Source: Chromera velia (taxonomy: Eukaryota; Sar; Chromeraceae). Taken from it: a stretch of 59,259 nt of DNA. The DNA is taken from NCBI GenBank assembly GCA_018398765.1, contig JAHBMJ010003394.1, forward strand, positions 27,392 through 86,650. Direction: 5' to 3'. Made by a program: the position numbers and the translations under genes. A model generated the notes under the pieces. The model ran no database searches. It was not told the origin of the DNA and was given only the letters and a program-made list of their open reading frames with translations. This document shows positions 35,012 to 48,347 of this stretch, piece after piece (within the stretch, counting starts at the first letter, position 1; every line of letters begins with the position of its first letter).

Positions 35012-36582
35012 TCAGCTGACCATCCTTTGCGAAGAAGTTCAAACGCCGCAACATCACCTGCAAGCTCAGGCTCGACGCGCACTTGAACGAGTGAGAGGGT
35101 GAATAAATGAGCAGGAGTTCATTCGTTCACGCGCCCGCCTAAAGCTTTCGATCACCCTCCCTGTCTCCGTTGGAGTCTGCCCCTCAACGCCCCCTACTTC
35201 CGAAGACAAGCCTTCCTTTTCTATGATCCCCCCCAAAAAAGAAGAGGGCGGAAAAGGCATGTTTCTTTCCTTCTCCTTGTTCCGTTTCCTCTCCATCCAG
35301 CAGACAAAGCGGTGTTCTTTTCAGTAACATGACGACTGTCAAACCGAGATTGCTACAATCATTCATTCATTCATTCATTCACTCATACCAAGCACACGAA
35401 GAGAAAGAAAGAAAGCCGGACTCTGCTTGAACGACTCACCGGTGCTATGATTCTTCACCACCACCACGCCCGTCCTGCACACATGTAGAAGACAGAGATT
35501 CGTACAGTCACTCATTCACTCAATCACTCAGTCACTCACTCAGTCAAGATTTTCAAATGACATGCAGAGTGGCAGAAGGGGTCCATCGGGCAGACGAGCG
35601 AAGAGGAGGACAGTCAAGGAGGCAAAGAAAACCAAGCCAGCGCACAGAAGAACGAGATGCATGCGACTACGTGTGCTGACTGACCATTCCAGCCAGAGTC
35701 TCCCAATGATAATGTTGTGGATCAGCGTGTGACCCCTGAACCAGGTGAATCGGTCTGCATACAGAATGAAGCGGACCAAGCAGAGTCAGTACAACATTCT
35801 TTCAGAAGACGACCTTCCTTCCCTTCTTGCGTCTCTTCGGCTTTCTGTCTTTCTTCCTTCCTTCCTTTCTTTCTTTCTGTCTTTCTTCACTTCGTTCCTC
35901 CCTCGCATCCTTCCGTCCTTCCTTCCTTCCTTCCTTCCTCCTTCTTCCGTTCTTGCACTCCGCATCCCTTTTTCTCGGTGACGCTTCCTCTTTTCGCCCC
36001 GGCCCCCCCATCCTCTTGCTAACCCACCTTTGTACTGTGGCAGCTCGCAGTGGATCACTCCTTCGGGTATCACCTAAACACGAGGAGAGACGAAGTAACG
36101 AGAGAAGGAATGGATGCGGGAAAGACCGAATGAATGACACAGGGCAGGAGAATCGGAAGCAGACCGGCAGGGGAACACGCAGATAAATGAGAGACGGAAG
36201 CGCAGAATCAGACAGACAGACCATCTGGCACAAGCAAACAGAGCGACGCAAGAGACGGCTCCTGCCGTGTGGAAGCAGACAAACAGACGCTGGAGGGATG
36301 GGCATGTCTTTCTCTGCATGTCTCTTTGCTGACCTCCAATGATTTTCCGTAAAATTTGTTCTTCAGCTGCAAGCACAGTCCAATGGTGAAAGAAGATTTT
36401 CTACCCTGGCTTTGTACAAAGGGGATAAGGAAAAGAAACTTCAGGCTTTACTCGTGAGTGCTTCCTGCCCGCAGGCAGAAGAAAAAAACGACAATATCTA
36501 CCATGCTCCCCGCCACTGTGAGAGCCTCTCAAGAAAATAGACAGGCAGACACACCGACACACTCACACACCGACATGCACAT

Positions 36583-36650
<68 letters not shown>

Positions 36651-36671
36651 AGACACAGACACAGACACAAA

Positions 36672-36712
<41 letters not shown>

Positions 36713-39700
36713 AGAGCGCTGTTCCCTCAACTCAGATGCCTCTCTCATTCACCCCTAACAGCACCAGTCTTGATCTTCTGTCTACCCACTGACGGACAGA
36801 CGGACAGACATTGAGGTATCCCCAGACTTTCCACTTTGAGTCGTCCGACTCGGCGCAGTAGGCAGACACCGGCGGGTGGTGCCCCACCTGCAGTTTTCAT
36901 TTGAAAGGTCAAACTTGGTGTGCGGTGTGGGTGCCGGTGTGCGCTTGCGCATGGCAGAGCCCTCTCTGGAATATGAGGTCTTCTTCCTGATGGACTCAAA
37001 CACAGGTCGACGAACGCATTTAGAAAGAGGAAATAAAGACCGGAGACACAGAAGCATCTTCTTCCTTCCCAGCTGAATGTGCGTGGAAGGCAAGGCGAAG
37101 GTGGAATGCCAGTCTGAGTTGCGGAAGGAGAGGCACTATCGACCCATAAAGATGGTTCTCAAACGGCAGATGCCCTCTGGTGCTGAAGAAAGGCACAAGG
37201 AGGCAGAAAGCGTCAGGAAGAGAAGCCTTCTTGAGAGTCACCGGACCACGTGCATCAGTGTGTGAGTGACCTGCTCAGAGATAAGTCTGAATCCCCTGTG
37301 CGTCATTTCGTACGTCTCTCCGAGCAGAGGGTTGAAGGGTTTCACCAGCCGGCCCACAGAGGAATTCAGAGGCGTCAGGGCGAACACGGCCACCCGGAGG
37401 AGTCTGTCAACGCTGCTGTCGAGGGATGTGGCCTGAAGGAACAAAAAAAGAGAAATAAAAGAAAACACAACTGAAGGGACAGGCATAAGATGACAGGAAC
37501 AAGGAAAGGAAGACAGGATACCAATTGCCGAATTTCAGAAGATCAAATGCCATCGTCACCTAATTACATTCAAAGGACATGCAAATTCCCGTTCAGCATG
37601 ACCGCATTCAGATTTGTTGTGTGCCGTACCGGACCTTTCTGTCTGTTTGAGGCATGCTCTCTTTTCATTTGACTTGACAAATGTGTGACGGCTCCTGATC
37701 TGGCTGACGGACCTGATGGAGCACTTCTGTGTACTGGAGGTCCTCTGCGAATCTCTGGAGGAAGCTTGTGGGCTCGTTGAAGTAGACGGGCATCGAGATG
37801 CGAGAGAGGTCTTTGCCTATCGAGTCCTTCAGGACACTCCAGACGGACAACTGAGACAAAGAATGCACACACAAAGGCTTGAACGCACACGCGCGCGCGC
37901 ACACGCACACACACACACACACACACACACGCACGCACGCACGCACGCAAGCACAGAGACGCATGCACGCAAGCACAGTGAGAGCGGAAGAGAGATAGAT
38001 AGAGAGATGGGAGGGAGGGGGAAGGGATGGAAATGGGCGGAGGTTGAAGTTGACTGGCCGTGTCTGCTTCTCTGCCTGTTTTGCTCAATCATTTCTCTCA
38101 AGTGCGCATGGAGAAGATAATCATCACCTTTATCTTTGACAGGCTGAGGAGGCCTTTCTCTACTCGTTGGACGTTCAATGGGCTTTGTTTGAAGTGTGAT
38201 GCGACCACTACCTATCCCTTCCTTCGCTCTCCTTCCTTCCTTTATTTGTTCCTGTGTTTCTTTCTTTGCTGCTTCTTGTTGATCAAGCAACGGACTTTGA
38301 ATTCTGTGCGAGTGAACGGAAGCTTCGTCCTCCTCTTGTACCCCCTTCCACTCGAGACCATCTCCCCGGCTCCATGCCCGTCTCCGGTCTCTGCAGAGGG
38401 AAGAGCCGCAACTGCACCCGCGCCTTGAGCTTCTGAGGGCTTCGCTGCGTGCGCCGAGCTCGACGAGCTTGTATTCGCGCTCGCAGTAGCAGCACCAGAC
38501 CCTGTGATCTCCTCTTTTTTCTCTTTGTGCGCAGGGTAGACAAGTCTGGTGTTCTCGGTGACTGTGCGTCTTCTTCTCACCTCCCCGTTCTCTCCCTCTG
38601 TGCCGCTGTCCTCCTCCACAGACATGAAGTCATCCTCGTCATCCTCATCCACGTCCTCGTCACTGCCGTGGGGTAACACAGCCAGGCCCTCACCTGCACA
38701 CACAGCCAGACATAGACAGAATGCATCGATGCCGCACATTCATTCGTTCACTGGTATGTTTGTCTGACCATTGGTGCTCTTCCTACGGTAACAGCTTTCG
38801 AGCCGGACGATGACGCTCGCCTCCAGGTACGCAAGTGTTTTTGTTCGAAGGGAAATTGACGCAGAGACCAAAGTGACCAAATCGACTTCGACTTTGCTCA
38901 GCTAGCTCAAAAAGAGGAAATGAAATGTGTTTTCCCCTGTGGACAGACAACTGCTTGCTGCATCTTCTTTCCCTTTCCCGTTTCTCTCCCACCCACCCAC
39001 CTGGTTTTTTGATTCGTGTCTCCGTCCCTGGAAGCCGGGGTGGCGGGCTTCCGTCGCGTCTCTCTGCAGGGACCTCCCACTCTTCCGACGCTCCCCTGAA
39101 CCCGCTTGAGGCCGCTGCCGCTGCGGGAGGGAGGGGAGGGGACCCGGAGGACCCACCGGGGGCATGCCGGGGCACCAGGTCGGTTTGCTGAGGGGAAGTG
39201 GTTCCGCCTGTGCGGGTCCTTCTCACCGCACTCTGCAAACAACCCAGAAAGACAAGAGAGAGGAGACAAGGAAGGATAGTGCTTGGAGCAAAAATGGGTG
39301 GAAGGAGGGGAGGGGCAATGCAAAACGAGAAAAAATGGAGAAAGGAGGGAAACAAGCACGGGGCCTCGAAGTTTTCCCTTGCTGTAGCATCTGGCACTGG
39401 CGTGAACTAGTGTCTTTCCACACCTTCCTCCTCCTCTCCTCGCCCCCCACCTTCGCCGCTGCCTCACCTATCGTCTTTATGACCAAATTTTCACACAACA
39501 CGTGCATCCTCTCCTCTCCTGTCCTCCCTGTTCTTATCCTACCTTATCCTTTCTGGTTCACCCGCACCCGGAGAGCGCATGGTTGGCATTCCATTCACTC
39601 ACCCACCCACCCATCCCACCTTTTCCAGTTTGTTGTGCTGAATTGCTAGCGTGCGGATTTGCTTCTCCAGCTCCTTCTTCCTCTCCTTTTGCCATAGGAC

Positions 39701-42202
39701 CCATTTGTCTAGTTTCTGCAAAGGCACATGGACATGTGGTACACCGAGTACATGTATTCACGCATCGCTTCTGTCTTCGCGTCTTGCAGTGAGATCTCTC
39801 AACTGATGGATTCGTCATTCGGGCTCAGATAAATTAGGGCGGCGTCACAGGGACAGAGGAGAGGCCTTCAACTCATTTAAAACACGCTCACATCAGCATA
39901 CAGGATTGTGATCCACTTCAGAGTTGTCTAGAAATGGCTTAGAAGGGAGTCCGAGCGACAAACCTTGAGATGATCCTCGACAAGTCTGTGTGCCTCGTTT
40001 TGCAGATCCTCCTGTTTCTGCAAATCCTGACGGAGGTGCTCACGCACTGCCTGGCTCTCAGTCAAGGTCCGATCCCGGTGGCTCCCGCTGCCACTGCCGC
40101 TCTCTGCTTGAGCGTCCACGTTCAAGTTCTCTCCCTGGCTCCCCCCGCGCTCCCTTCTCGGAAGCAGACGCCGGACACTGGAAGCTGGGGGCGTTAACTT
40201 TTCGGACTCGCGGGCTGCGGGGAAAGGGAGGCAGATGCTCTTCCACACTCATTCACTCACGCACACACGCGCATACAGAGANNNNNNNNNGGGGGGGGGG
40301 GGGAGATGAGGAAGAGGGAGAGAATCAAATAGCTGTATCTCAGCTTGATTTGAGGGTCTGCTGATTCAGGAGCTCGAGAAAGGGGGGACGGGGGAAAATG
40401 GTCTCCACCGAGGGGCATGACCCCCCCCGGGGTCTCTCTCTCTCCGTCTCTCTCTCCCCCGTCCGTGTGTGTGTGTGTGTGTGTGTCTGTCTGTGTGTGT
40501 GTGTGTGTGTGTCTGTGTCTAGTGTGTGTGTGTGTGTGTGGGTGTGGGTGTGTGTCTGTGTGCGTGCGTATGTACATTGACTGACGAGTACCGCTGATGT
40601 GGTCCACTGCAGCGGTGAGGGACTCTCCGTGGGCCCCCAATCTTTCAAATATTTTGTTGAGTGCCTTGCGAAGGTCCTCATTCAGCTGCTTCACGTCAAG
40701 TTTGTCGAGTTCTGCATCATCATCGTTGTCCCCTTCAGTCTCTGTCGCGTGCTGGAGCTGCAGAAAAATAAAAAGAACTTCAATGAGGGCGACTTCTGGA
40801 AGAGGGCAAAGAGCAGAAGAAAAGAGACACATGCAGACGTTCCCCTCTTCTTCCCTGCATGCTCACTCCTTAGCTCCCATTCAATCATTCGACCGTCCTT
40901 CCCGCGATCTCATGTAGTGAAGAAGTGAGCGTAAAAGAGAATTGAGAGAGGGGATGATTGATTAAATGCTGTTGGGTTGGGTCAAAGAGTCGGAAGGAAG
41001 AAATGAGGAGAGGGAGCCATCAAGTGCATCCCTCAGAAGCATCAGCGACGCAATCTTTTTGTGAGCAGCCCTGGCTGAACGCAGCTTGATCCCTCCCTCC
41101 CTACCTGTGCGTCTCTCTGCGTCTGCCCAGACGGGTGAAGGACTTTTTTGAGGGTGGTCAGCCACTGTCTCTTCACGTCGCTTGACTCCGCCTTCAGACA
41201 CCATTTGCTTCCGTTGGCGAGTTTCAGCTCGAATTCGAGAGGGTGTGCTGCATAAAGGGTTTTAGAAACAGCACACGATACGCGCCTAGGTACCCCGACA
41301 CAAAAGAAACACAAATCCCAGTAGAGCTCCACGTCAAGCGGTGCGATGGGGAAACTGAGGCAGAAAGGAGTGGCAGGAGAATCTGACTTTCCCTCTTGGT
41401 TTGCTTCATGCAAGAGTATCTACTTCGAAACGATAGATTCAGGCACTACAAGGACTTCTGAAGACAGAGTTCTTTCTGCAGAAAGACAGGAAGAGCAACA
41501 GAAGGACGGACCCTGGCAGGGAATGAGTTCAATATCCGACAGCGCGATCTTTTTGTATGGCGGCCCCATCTTCTTCTCACTCCTGTAGTAACAGAGGAAG
41601 TCCCCCTCGCAAGCGAAGTACCTGAATTCATCAATTCAACCGCAAAAACGGAGACGTTGAGTATGCCTCCGCAAGGGCTAGCGCACCGATGCCTACACGA
41701 GAAACAACTGTACAGAAAGAAAGAAGGCTTGGAACAAAACCAACAGGAAGACACACCCAGCGAGACAAGAACGAAGACAAGCTCGAGAGACGGACTGAAA
41801 CCCAACCGAAGAGAGGAAGACTTCGGGTGCTGCTGGAGGAAGCAAGAGGAAAGCGGGGAGGGGGGGGGAAGGGAATTAGTGACAGGTATGAAAAAGAAGG
41901 AGGTATGAAAACCGTCAGAGAGGCGCCTGACGAAAGCGAGTCAGACAGACCGACACGCAGATATGCAGGCAGGCAGACTGATCAAAGACTGACTGTGGTC
42001 TGTATCCAAAGGCCATTCCCTTATACTTCCTCAGAGGTCCTTCAAAGTGCACAGGTCCTCTCTCATTCCCCTGTTGATCCCCAGCTCCTGCATCACTCGC
42101 CCTTCCAGATCCAGAACCGACAGATCCCCTCCTTGAGGAAGGCGCCTGACCGGAGTGACGCCGCATGAGGAGACAGTCTGTCTGGCCTTTATTCGATGGC
42201 AC
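32630..42202 (-). CDS. Oxysterol-binding-protein-related protein (ORP) with PH domain
   Basis: Lipid-transfer or sensor protein of membrane contact sites (family knowledge). Confident exons in transcription order: 42202-41994, 41621-41512, 41247-41105, 40757-40592, 40214-39964, 39715-39620, 39232-39001, 38891-38769, 38693 to about 38297, 37850-37713, 37432-37271, 36887-36810, 36366-36334, 36073-36028, 35754-35685, 35474-35440, 34478-34134, 33882-33802, 33345-33214, 32981-32927; last exon about 32797-32630. Exons 1-3 form a PH domain ([10 protein letters not shown] ... [12 protein letters not shown]). Exons 4-7 hold coiled-coil and disordered linker. The sterol-binding domain follows: [50 protein letters not shown] (signature split by an intron), [25 protein letters not shown]. 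Between 35440 and 34478 one to three small exons remain unresolved. An insertion of about 70 residues in exon 34478-34134 is unusual. Confidence 0.9.
33351..33384. repeat. (GA)n tract that serves as polypyrimidine tract
   Basis: On the minus (sense) strand this is an uninterrupted CT run ending directly in CAG at the acceptor of exon 33345-33214 of the ORP gene. The microsatellite is the polypyrimidine tract itself. Confidence 0.88.
34507..34533. repeat. (CA)n microsatellite in ORP intron
   Basis: A CA run (GT on the sense strand) just upstream of the acceptor of exon 34478-34134. Similar runs lie at 33893-33907, 36590-36715 and 37900-37950. Confidence 0.85.
36575..36720. repeat. (CATA)n, (CA)n and (CAGA)n microsatellite in ORP intron
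   Basis: About 145 bp of compound simple repeat in the intron between exons 36887-36810 and 36366-36334. It is GT/TCTG-rich on the sense strand. Confidence 0.9.
40282..40290. other. Assembly gap (9 N)
   Basis: Nine undetermined bases directly followed by a run of about 12 G, inside the intron between ORP exons 40757-40592 and 40214-39964. The true gap length is unknown. Confidence 0.97.
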
Positions 42203-42893
42203 CTGATTCCCTCCGGTGGAACCTGTCTTTCCTTTGTTTCCTCTGAAAGATGCTTGGCCAAAGCCTCCAGTTCGCGCGATGAATTGGTGTCTTCATGAAG
42301 GAGTTTGTTGCTGGCACCCGGGACTGGTGATACAGCGGCAGCGCACGTCCCTTCGCTTATCCAACGGCCGTGGGGAAAAATCTTCTGCCCGACGGAATGC
42401 TGCCAGCAACAAACACCACACTGTGTAATCAAGCACTTCCGACAGGAAATCTATGAGCAGGTGCTCAACGTACATTCGCCAGGGGCTGGACTCCGACAGA
42501 GCGAGTGGAAGACTGCTGGAGACAAGTCTGGACGGTTCAGAGACAGCCACTGGCATGCGTGCGTCAATTCGCGCAAATCTCGCCTTTCGGGGCCGCCCGT
42601 GCACTCACATGCAGGCTAGCTGCGGACTAATTTGCCGTTCGGGACCGCCATGGCAAAAGCCGATTATCAGCGCTGACAAAGCCGAATAATGATGCATGGG
42701 CAAACCGAATTCTGTGAGAGATCAAAGACCCTTCATACTTCCAAGAAACCGAAAAGTTTGTCTGATTACCTTTGGAGCTTTCTTTCGCATTTCTCTTGCA
42801 TTCGCATCAACGCGTTTTTCATTCCACGTCAGGTTCTTTTCCTGTGTTGTCTTCCCTGCTCCTTTCGACGTGTTGCTGCAACACAGGAAGAAG
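42203..42893. promoter_or_regulatory. Shared upstream region of ORP (-) and carboxylesterase (+)
   Basis: The two genes are divergent, with 691 bp between their chosen start codons. Both promoters must lie here or overlap upstream exons. No TATA box or known element could be named with confidence. A frame in phase with the esterase is open from 42696, so an N-terminal extension is formally possible, but it would hide the signal peptide. Confidence 0.5.
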
Positions 42894-44411
42894 ATGCAGC
42901 TGTTGCCTGCCATTGCCCTGGCAGGCTCTTTCGCCCTGTCAGCTTGGGGTCAAAATACAGTCGAACTCACGCTCAGTTCAGGCGCGACAGTTACCGGTCT
43001 TGATATTGATGGCGTGGACGTCTTTTACAGTGTTCCCTTTGCAAATGCCCCGAACAGATGGGAGGATGCCACTCTCTTTGAGCCCTCTTCCACCGACACA
43101 ATTGATGCCACATCGTTTGAACCAGGGTGCAACCAGCAGTGCACAATCTTTCTGCCTGATGGGCTGTGCCCCACATCAGTGAAGGATGACTGTCTGACGA
43201 TGAGCATTTTCAAACCCCAGGGAGTCACCGGGCCCCTCCCCATTCTCATGTACATCCATGCCGGGGCCTTCCTTGCTGGCTCTGAAGCTTCTCCCGATAT
43301 GGAAGCTATGGAGCTCGCTCGCCTCTCCAGTCAGTCATGAGGCATCTTTTATGTACAGACGCAAAACACGTGCAGATATGGCACGATCTTGTTGCACTGT
43401 GCTTACTGCTTGTACGGCGGGCAGTGAGTGAGTTCTCCAAAATCACGTATCTCTCGTGTATCATAATAGTCGTTTGTGTTTCACGTTCCCCATGAAGGCC
43501 CGATGCAATCCCTTTCCCCTCTCCGTGCCTCCCCTGCTACTGTCCCCCTTTTTGCCTTTTCACCCATGTTCTGCTCTGCTCTCCGTGTCTTTTTGCACAC
43601 GCACCCGTGCCCGACTATTCTGGACCCTTCTTCCTTCTTCCCCCTCTTTCTTTGGTTGCCTCCAATTTAGTTATTCCTCGTTTTCCTACTACACTTTTTT
43701 TTTTGTTCGTTTTATTTTTTTTCGAAGCTTTCCAGCTGTTGCCGTTAATGTACATGGCTGAGTGAAGCTGCAAACATGGGACGGAGCATGTATTTGGCAA
43801 TCGATGGACAGAAACGTTCCAGTTTTCTCTTGTTTAAAAAAAGACGACCCTTGATACCTTGCAATGGAACACTCTGCTTGCCTGCAGAGGTGATCATTGT
43901 GAACATCAACTACCGTCTGGGTATCTTCGGGTGGCTCCGCACTGCCGAGAAGTATGGAGGCTACAGGGGAAACTACGGGTTCAGGGACCAGCAGCGGGCG
44001 CTCGAATTCCTCCAGAGAGAAGCGGCGGTCAGTTAGAAAGTTCAAAGGCAGGTAGGGGAGTATTGGATTTGAGGGAGAGTGTTTCCTTCCCTCCAAAGGG
44101 AAAGTCTTGGGCCTTGCGCAAATCAGTCAATTCCGAAAAACACGGAGAGGGGTGATGAGGTGACTGCAAAGTGCGGTGCTTCAAACTGGAATCTTCTGCG
44201 CATCTGTCAGACCCGTTCTACGGGGAGCAGATTCACATGTAGGGTTGATTGAGATATGGGGCAGGGCTTAAGAAGGTTACGAGGGGCTGCCCATCCACCA
44301 AGAAGATGGCGCGATGGCGGGCAAGATCATTTCAGCAAGACTTCTACGGGAAAGGATTGCCGGAAGATAAAAAGGGTTTGCTCAGAAGGGGCGGCGTGTG
44401 TGCGCGTGTGT

Positions 44412-44450
<39 letters not shown>

Positions 44451-44459
44451 TGTGAGTGT

Positions 44460-44500
<41 letters not shown>

Positions 44501-44535
44501 TGTGTGTGCGTGTGAGTGTGTGTGTCTGTGTGCGT

Positions 44536-44572
<37 letters not shown>

Positions 44573-47500
44573 TGTGTGTATGTGTGTGTGTGTGTGTCCT
44601 CACTGAGACTAATGTTTGACTTCATCTAAAGGAGTACGATATGAAGGTTTCCCTGGCTCTTTCTTACATACACGCTCTGTTTGCAGGCTCTCGGAGGAGA
44701 CGCCAGCAGAGTGGGAATCTGGGGAGACTCTTCCGGTGGTCGCGCTGTGACCTGCCACTTGTCGGCACCCGATTCTGCGGGTCTCTTCTCGAGGGCAATC
44801 ATCTCTTCGGGAGCTGGGTCGAGAACCAACACCGCTCAGGTGGGTGCAAGGACAGCAAGGCCTGAGAGAGAGTGTCCCTCCCCCTTCGTATTCGTGTCCT
44901 CCACACTGTGCGGTTATCGAGGTATCCAATTTCTTTCTTTTGGCTCACCCTTTCGTTTCTGTTGCAGTTTATGGAGGAGCTCGGACTGATCACCCTCAGA
45001 TCGAAGCCCGTCGTTGACGTCTGCGGGTACATTGGAGACCACCCCTCTCCCACAGAGCTCCAGACCTTCCTGGACTGCTTCGAGGGCCTCCCTGCAGAGA
45101 CCCTCCTGGAGGCACAGACTGCTGGAAGAACTTGGGCTGTCGTGCAGGTCGGCGCGGAAGAAGGGAAGGGAGGGCGTGTTTGATTGAGGTTCCGACTCAA
45201 AGACACAGAAGCCATGAACTTTCTCTCTCTCCCGTTGATCTCTCCCGAGGCTACACTTACAAATCTGCCGCCGCCCAAGTTCGCGCCTTCCAACCCTTGT
45301 CTTTTGAAGAGTCCTTTCTATTCACTGATGTATCCACAAACAAAGCTCATTCACAACTTGCCACATGATACCTGTCTCTGCCTGATTTCCTCAGGATCCC
45401 TTCTACGGAGTGATGAGCTACTCCCCTGTTGTTGATGGCGACACCCTCCCAGGAGACTGCTACCACGCAGACCCTCTTGACACCAGCATCCCTGTGATCT
45501 TCTCTGTGACAAAGGACGAGGGGCCCTACTTCTTTGCCATGGGACTGAGACAGGTCGAGGACTCCCTTTACAGGTAGGGAGGGAGAGATCGAACGAATTG
45601 AGGGAATTTATTCCGCCTTCCGGCCTCGCGGCTCAGACTGCATGCATTTCTTTCTGCCTTGCCGCGCCTTGTCGGGCCTGGAGCTTGCCGGGGCTGCGCG
45701 ATGCACTCATAGGGAAGGGGAAGTTTTCTCCCGCTTGGTTGTTCTCTGCAAGTACTCGTTGCCTCTGAAGTAAAAAAAAAGTTTCATAAGACCATCGTTC
45801 TACTCAGCTCTCGATCGATGTGTGTGTGTCTTGCAGATATTTCGGAAGCGTCGGAATGGGCGCCACATTCTTCAACTCCGACCCTGAACTTCGCAAGATG
45901 GCCATGGATGCCTACGGAGACTCCATGGAAGACGACTTCAAGAAGGAGGTCGAGAAGGAGAGCAGCGTCGGGCCCATCCCCGGAGAGGACTTGATCAACG
46001 AGTTCTGGGTTGGAAGGAACGGTCTCGCACAGAAGGTCGCAGGTGCGTTCGTTGGACGACAGGATGGAAGAGGCAGAGGCTGCGAAAAATGGAGAGAATG
46101 TTACACTGATTGAGATCTGTTACGACACTCATCCAGATCGGTTGCTCTCCTTTCTCACTGTACAACAGCTGACCTCCCCTGACTCCGAGCACTACAGCCA
46201 CTTGTGCATCAGCATGTGTTAGCCTGAGAAAAAGTTCAAAACACTGTTCTTGCGTTCGTTCTTTCAGGTGAGCACTTCGGAGACTACTTCTATTTCTGCG
46301 CCATGAGAGAGCTCGGCCGTCGGTATGCCGAGTTGGGTATGCACGTCTGGCACGGAGCCTGGACCTGGGGTTTCTCCTTCGAGCACAAGAGAACCGCTCT
46401 CTGCAACCCAGAGTTGGTTGGAGAGAAGCCCGCCACTCGCCCTTGCCAGGCCGTCCTCTCTGCCTGTGCAGATGACGATGTCGTCTGTCACTTCACGGAA
46501 CTGCCCTTCAACTTCCAGGTAAGCAAGCAAGCGTACGCGGAAGGAAAGTGTAGGCGAGAGAGAACCAACACACTAAGACCAAACCGATAAAATTACATTG
46601 GGTGTCTTGACTGTCTTGGAAGCACTTTGGTTGCTTGATCTGATCTCAGTGGGTGCATAGAGAACCTGTGGGTAGCATCAAGCGGTTGGAAGCAATTGGA
46701 AAGTTGGTTGTCCTCTGTTCCCCCCCCCCTGCCCTGCAGCCCCCCAAGGTTGTTGCTTCCCAGACTGCCCACGAGAAAGAGGCTGCCAAGGAGTTCGGAA
46801 TCGAGACGATGAATTTCATGTACAACGGAGACCCCAACATCGCTGTCGATTACGAACTCCCCGGAGGAGAGTGGCCCAAAGTGCGCGGAGACGCCCAAAA
46901 GACAGGGTAAGTAAGCAATCAATTGTTGGCAATCGGGCACGTCAGCAGAAAGGAACAAAACGGAAAGACGCATCCCGAGACAGGGAAGCAACCACCTGTA
47001 CTTCATTGAGACGCGCCACCTTCATTTAAATCGAAGTCGGTGACCGTGCCTTGTGACGGATTCGCTGGAAGGAAAAGACAAAAGACTGTTGCCACTGACT
47101 GGACGACCAGCAAAAGCTGAACTGAATCAAAGATGACTTGACGAGTCCATGAATGAATATATTTATGTATGTATGTATGTATGTATGTATGCATGTATTC
47201 AGGTTTGTGCACCGCCGCATGGGTCCCCGTCCCCCCAAGAACAGAGAGGATAACTTCTACACCTCCTCCCTGAAGGCAAAGGAGTGCGCATTCTGGGACG
47301 CTGTTACCGAGAAAGTACGCCTTAGCTGTCGAGAGAGCGGAATTTTGGGGTTGTGCTGCTTTTCTTTGCTGTTGATCGAGAACCGCATCGGAACTCCTTC
47401 CACCCTTTTTCCTGGACTGTCGTTCTCTCCCCAATGTGAGGAAGTTTTTGACTCTCCCTCCCTCCCTCCCTCCCTCCTTCTTTGAACTCTCTGTTCATCG

Positions 47501-48347
47501 AGATTCTCTGCATCCATCCGGTTGTGCCTGTGTCTGTCTGTCTGTGTGCGCTTACGTTCGATCGATGCAGGTTGGAGGCTACACTACCACGTGGCTCCAG
47601 ATCGTCAGCGGGACCTCCGACTGCGCCGACGAGGGTCAGTGTGGAGCCTCCATGAAGTGCCAGTACCAGATGAAGTCCGACGAGATGTTCAAGGGACAGT
47701 TTGTGGATGAGTTCCTTACTGGAGGAGATAAGGAGATGAGTCTTCTGACCGACAGATTCAAATTGGGCGGAAAGTTGGAGGAGGGCCTTCAGTGCACATG
47801 CCCGCCCGGGACTTCGAAGACTCTGAAGTCTGAAGTCACAGACGAATCCAAAATCGCCAAGGGAAGCAAGGGAGACGAGGGGTTGATGGACAGCGTGCCG
47901 AAGATGGGAGACCTGACTGACGACTGGCAGAAGATCGTGAAGTCTTTCACTGATCATCCCACTGAGCCCATCGGTAACGGGTTCGGTTTCGATTTTGACT
48001 TCGCCAAGGGATTGAACCTCTTTGACAAGAACCGCAGACAGCTCTTCGGCGATCTCTCCGGACTTCGTGATTCTTTCGGAGGTCTCGGGGGAGGCAAGCT
48101 GGGGCTTGGAGGCGACAACGGGGACACAGATGAGTATGTGTGTGTCCTTCCTTAATTGTGTGCATGACTCGTGGAAGAGGTGGGGGGGGGGTGGAAGGTG
48201 GGTGCTTGAGATCTCTCGCCACACTCCCCTCCTCTCCTCAAGTTTTTTGAATTCTTGCATTTCACATTCAGCAATTCAGAGGTGGGAAAGGGAAAGAGAG
48301 AGAGTGGAGTCCTTGGCCTGCCTGACCAGAAAAGTGGCGGCCTGTAG
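42894..48347 (+). CDS. Secreted type-B carboxylesterase / cholinesterase-like protein
   Basis: Alpha/beta-hydrolase expected to cleave carboxylic esters; the substrate is unknown. Exons: 42894-43329, 43888-44027, 44687-44839, 44968-45147, 45395-45573, 45837-46042, 46268-46518, 46740-46906, 47203-47314, 47571-48133, 48272-48347. All join in phase for 820 residues. MQLLPAIALAGSFALSAWG is a signal peptide and fixes the start. DCLTMSIFKP and VNINYRLGIFGWL are family blocks. The triad is visible: Ser207 in GDSSGG, Glu345 in KDEG, His460 in WHGAW. The oxyanion segment reads HAGA (122-125) instead of the usual HGGG. After about residue 590 comes a C-terminal extension of some 200 residues with Cys and acidic and Gly-rich stretches, not part of the normal fold. 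The nucleophile motif has Ser where Ala usually follows (GESAGG). Confidence 0.88.
44399..44598 (+). repeat. (GT)n microsatellite in esterase intron
   Basis: About 200 bp of nearly pure TG repeat with GAGTG interruptions, in the intron before the exon that carries the catalytic Ser. It is the longest dinucleotide tract in the window. Confidence 0.93.

Noticed and set aside
40340-40681. Thr-His-rich minus-strand frame overlapping an ORP exon
   Set aside because: Mostly a (CA)n intron tract; only the part at 40592 and above is exon, and in another frame.
44344-44625. Thr-His repeat frame
   Set aside because: Translation of a (GT)n intron tract on the reverse strand.
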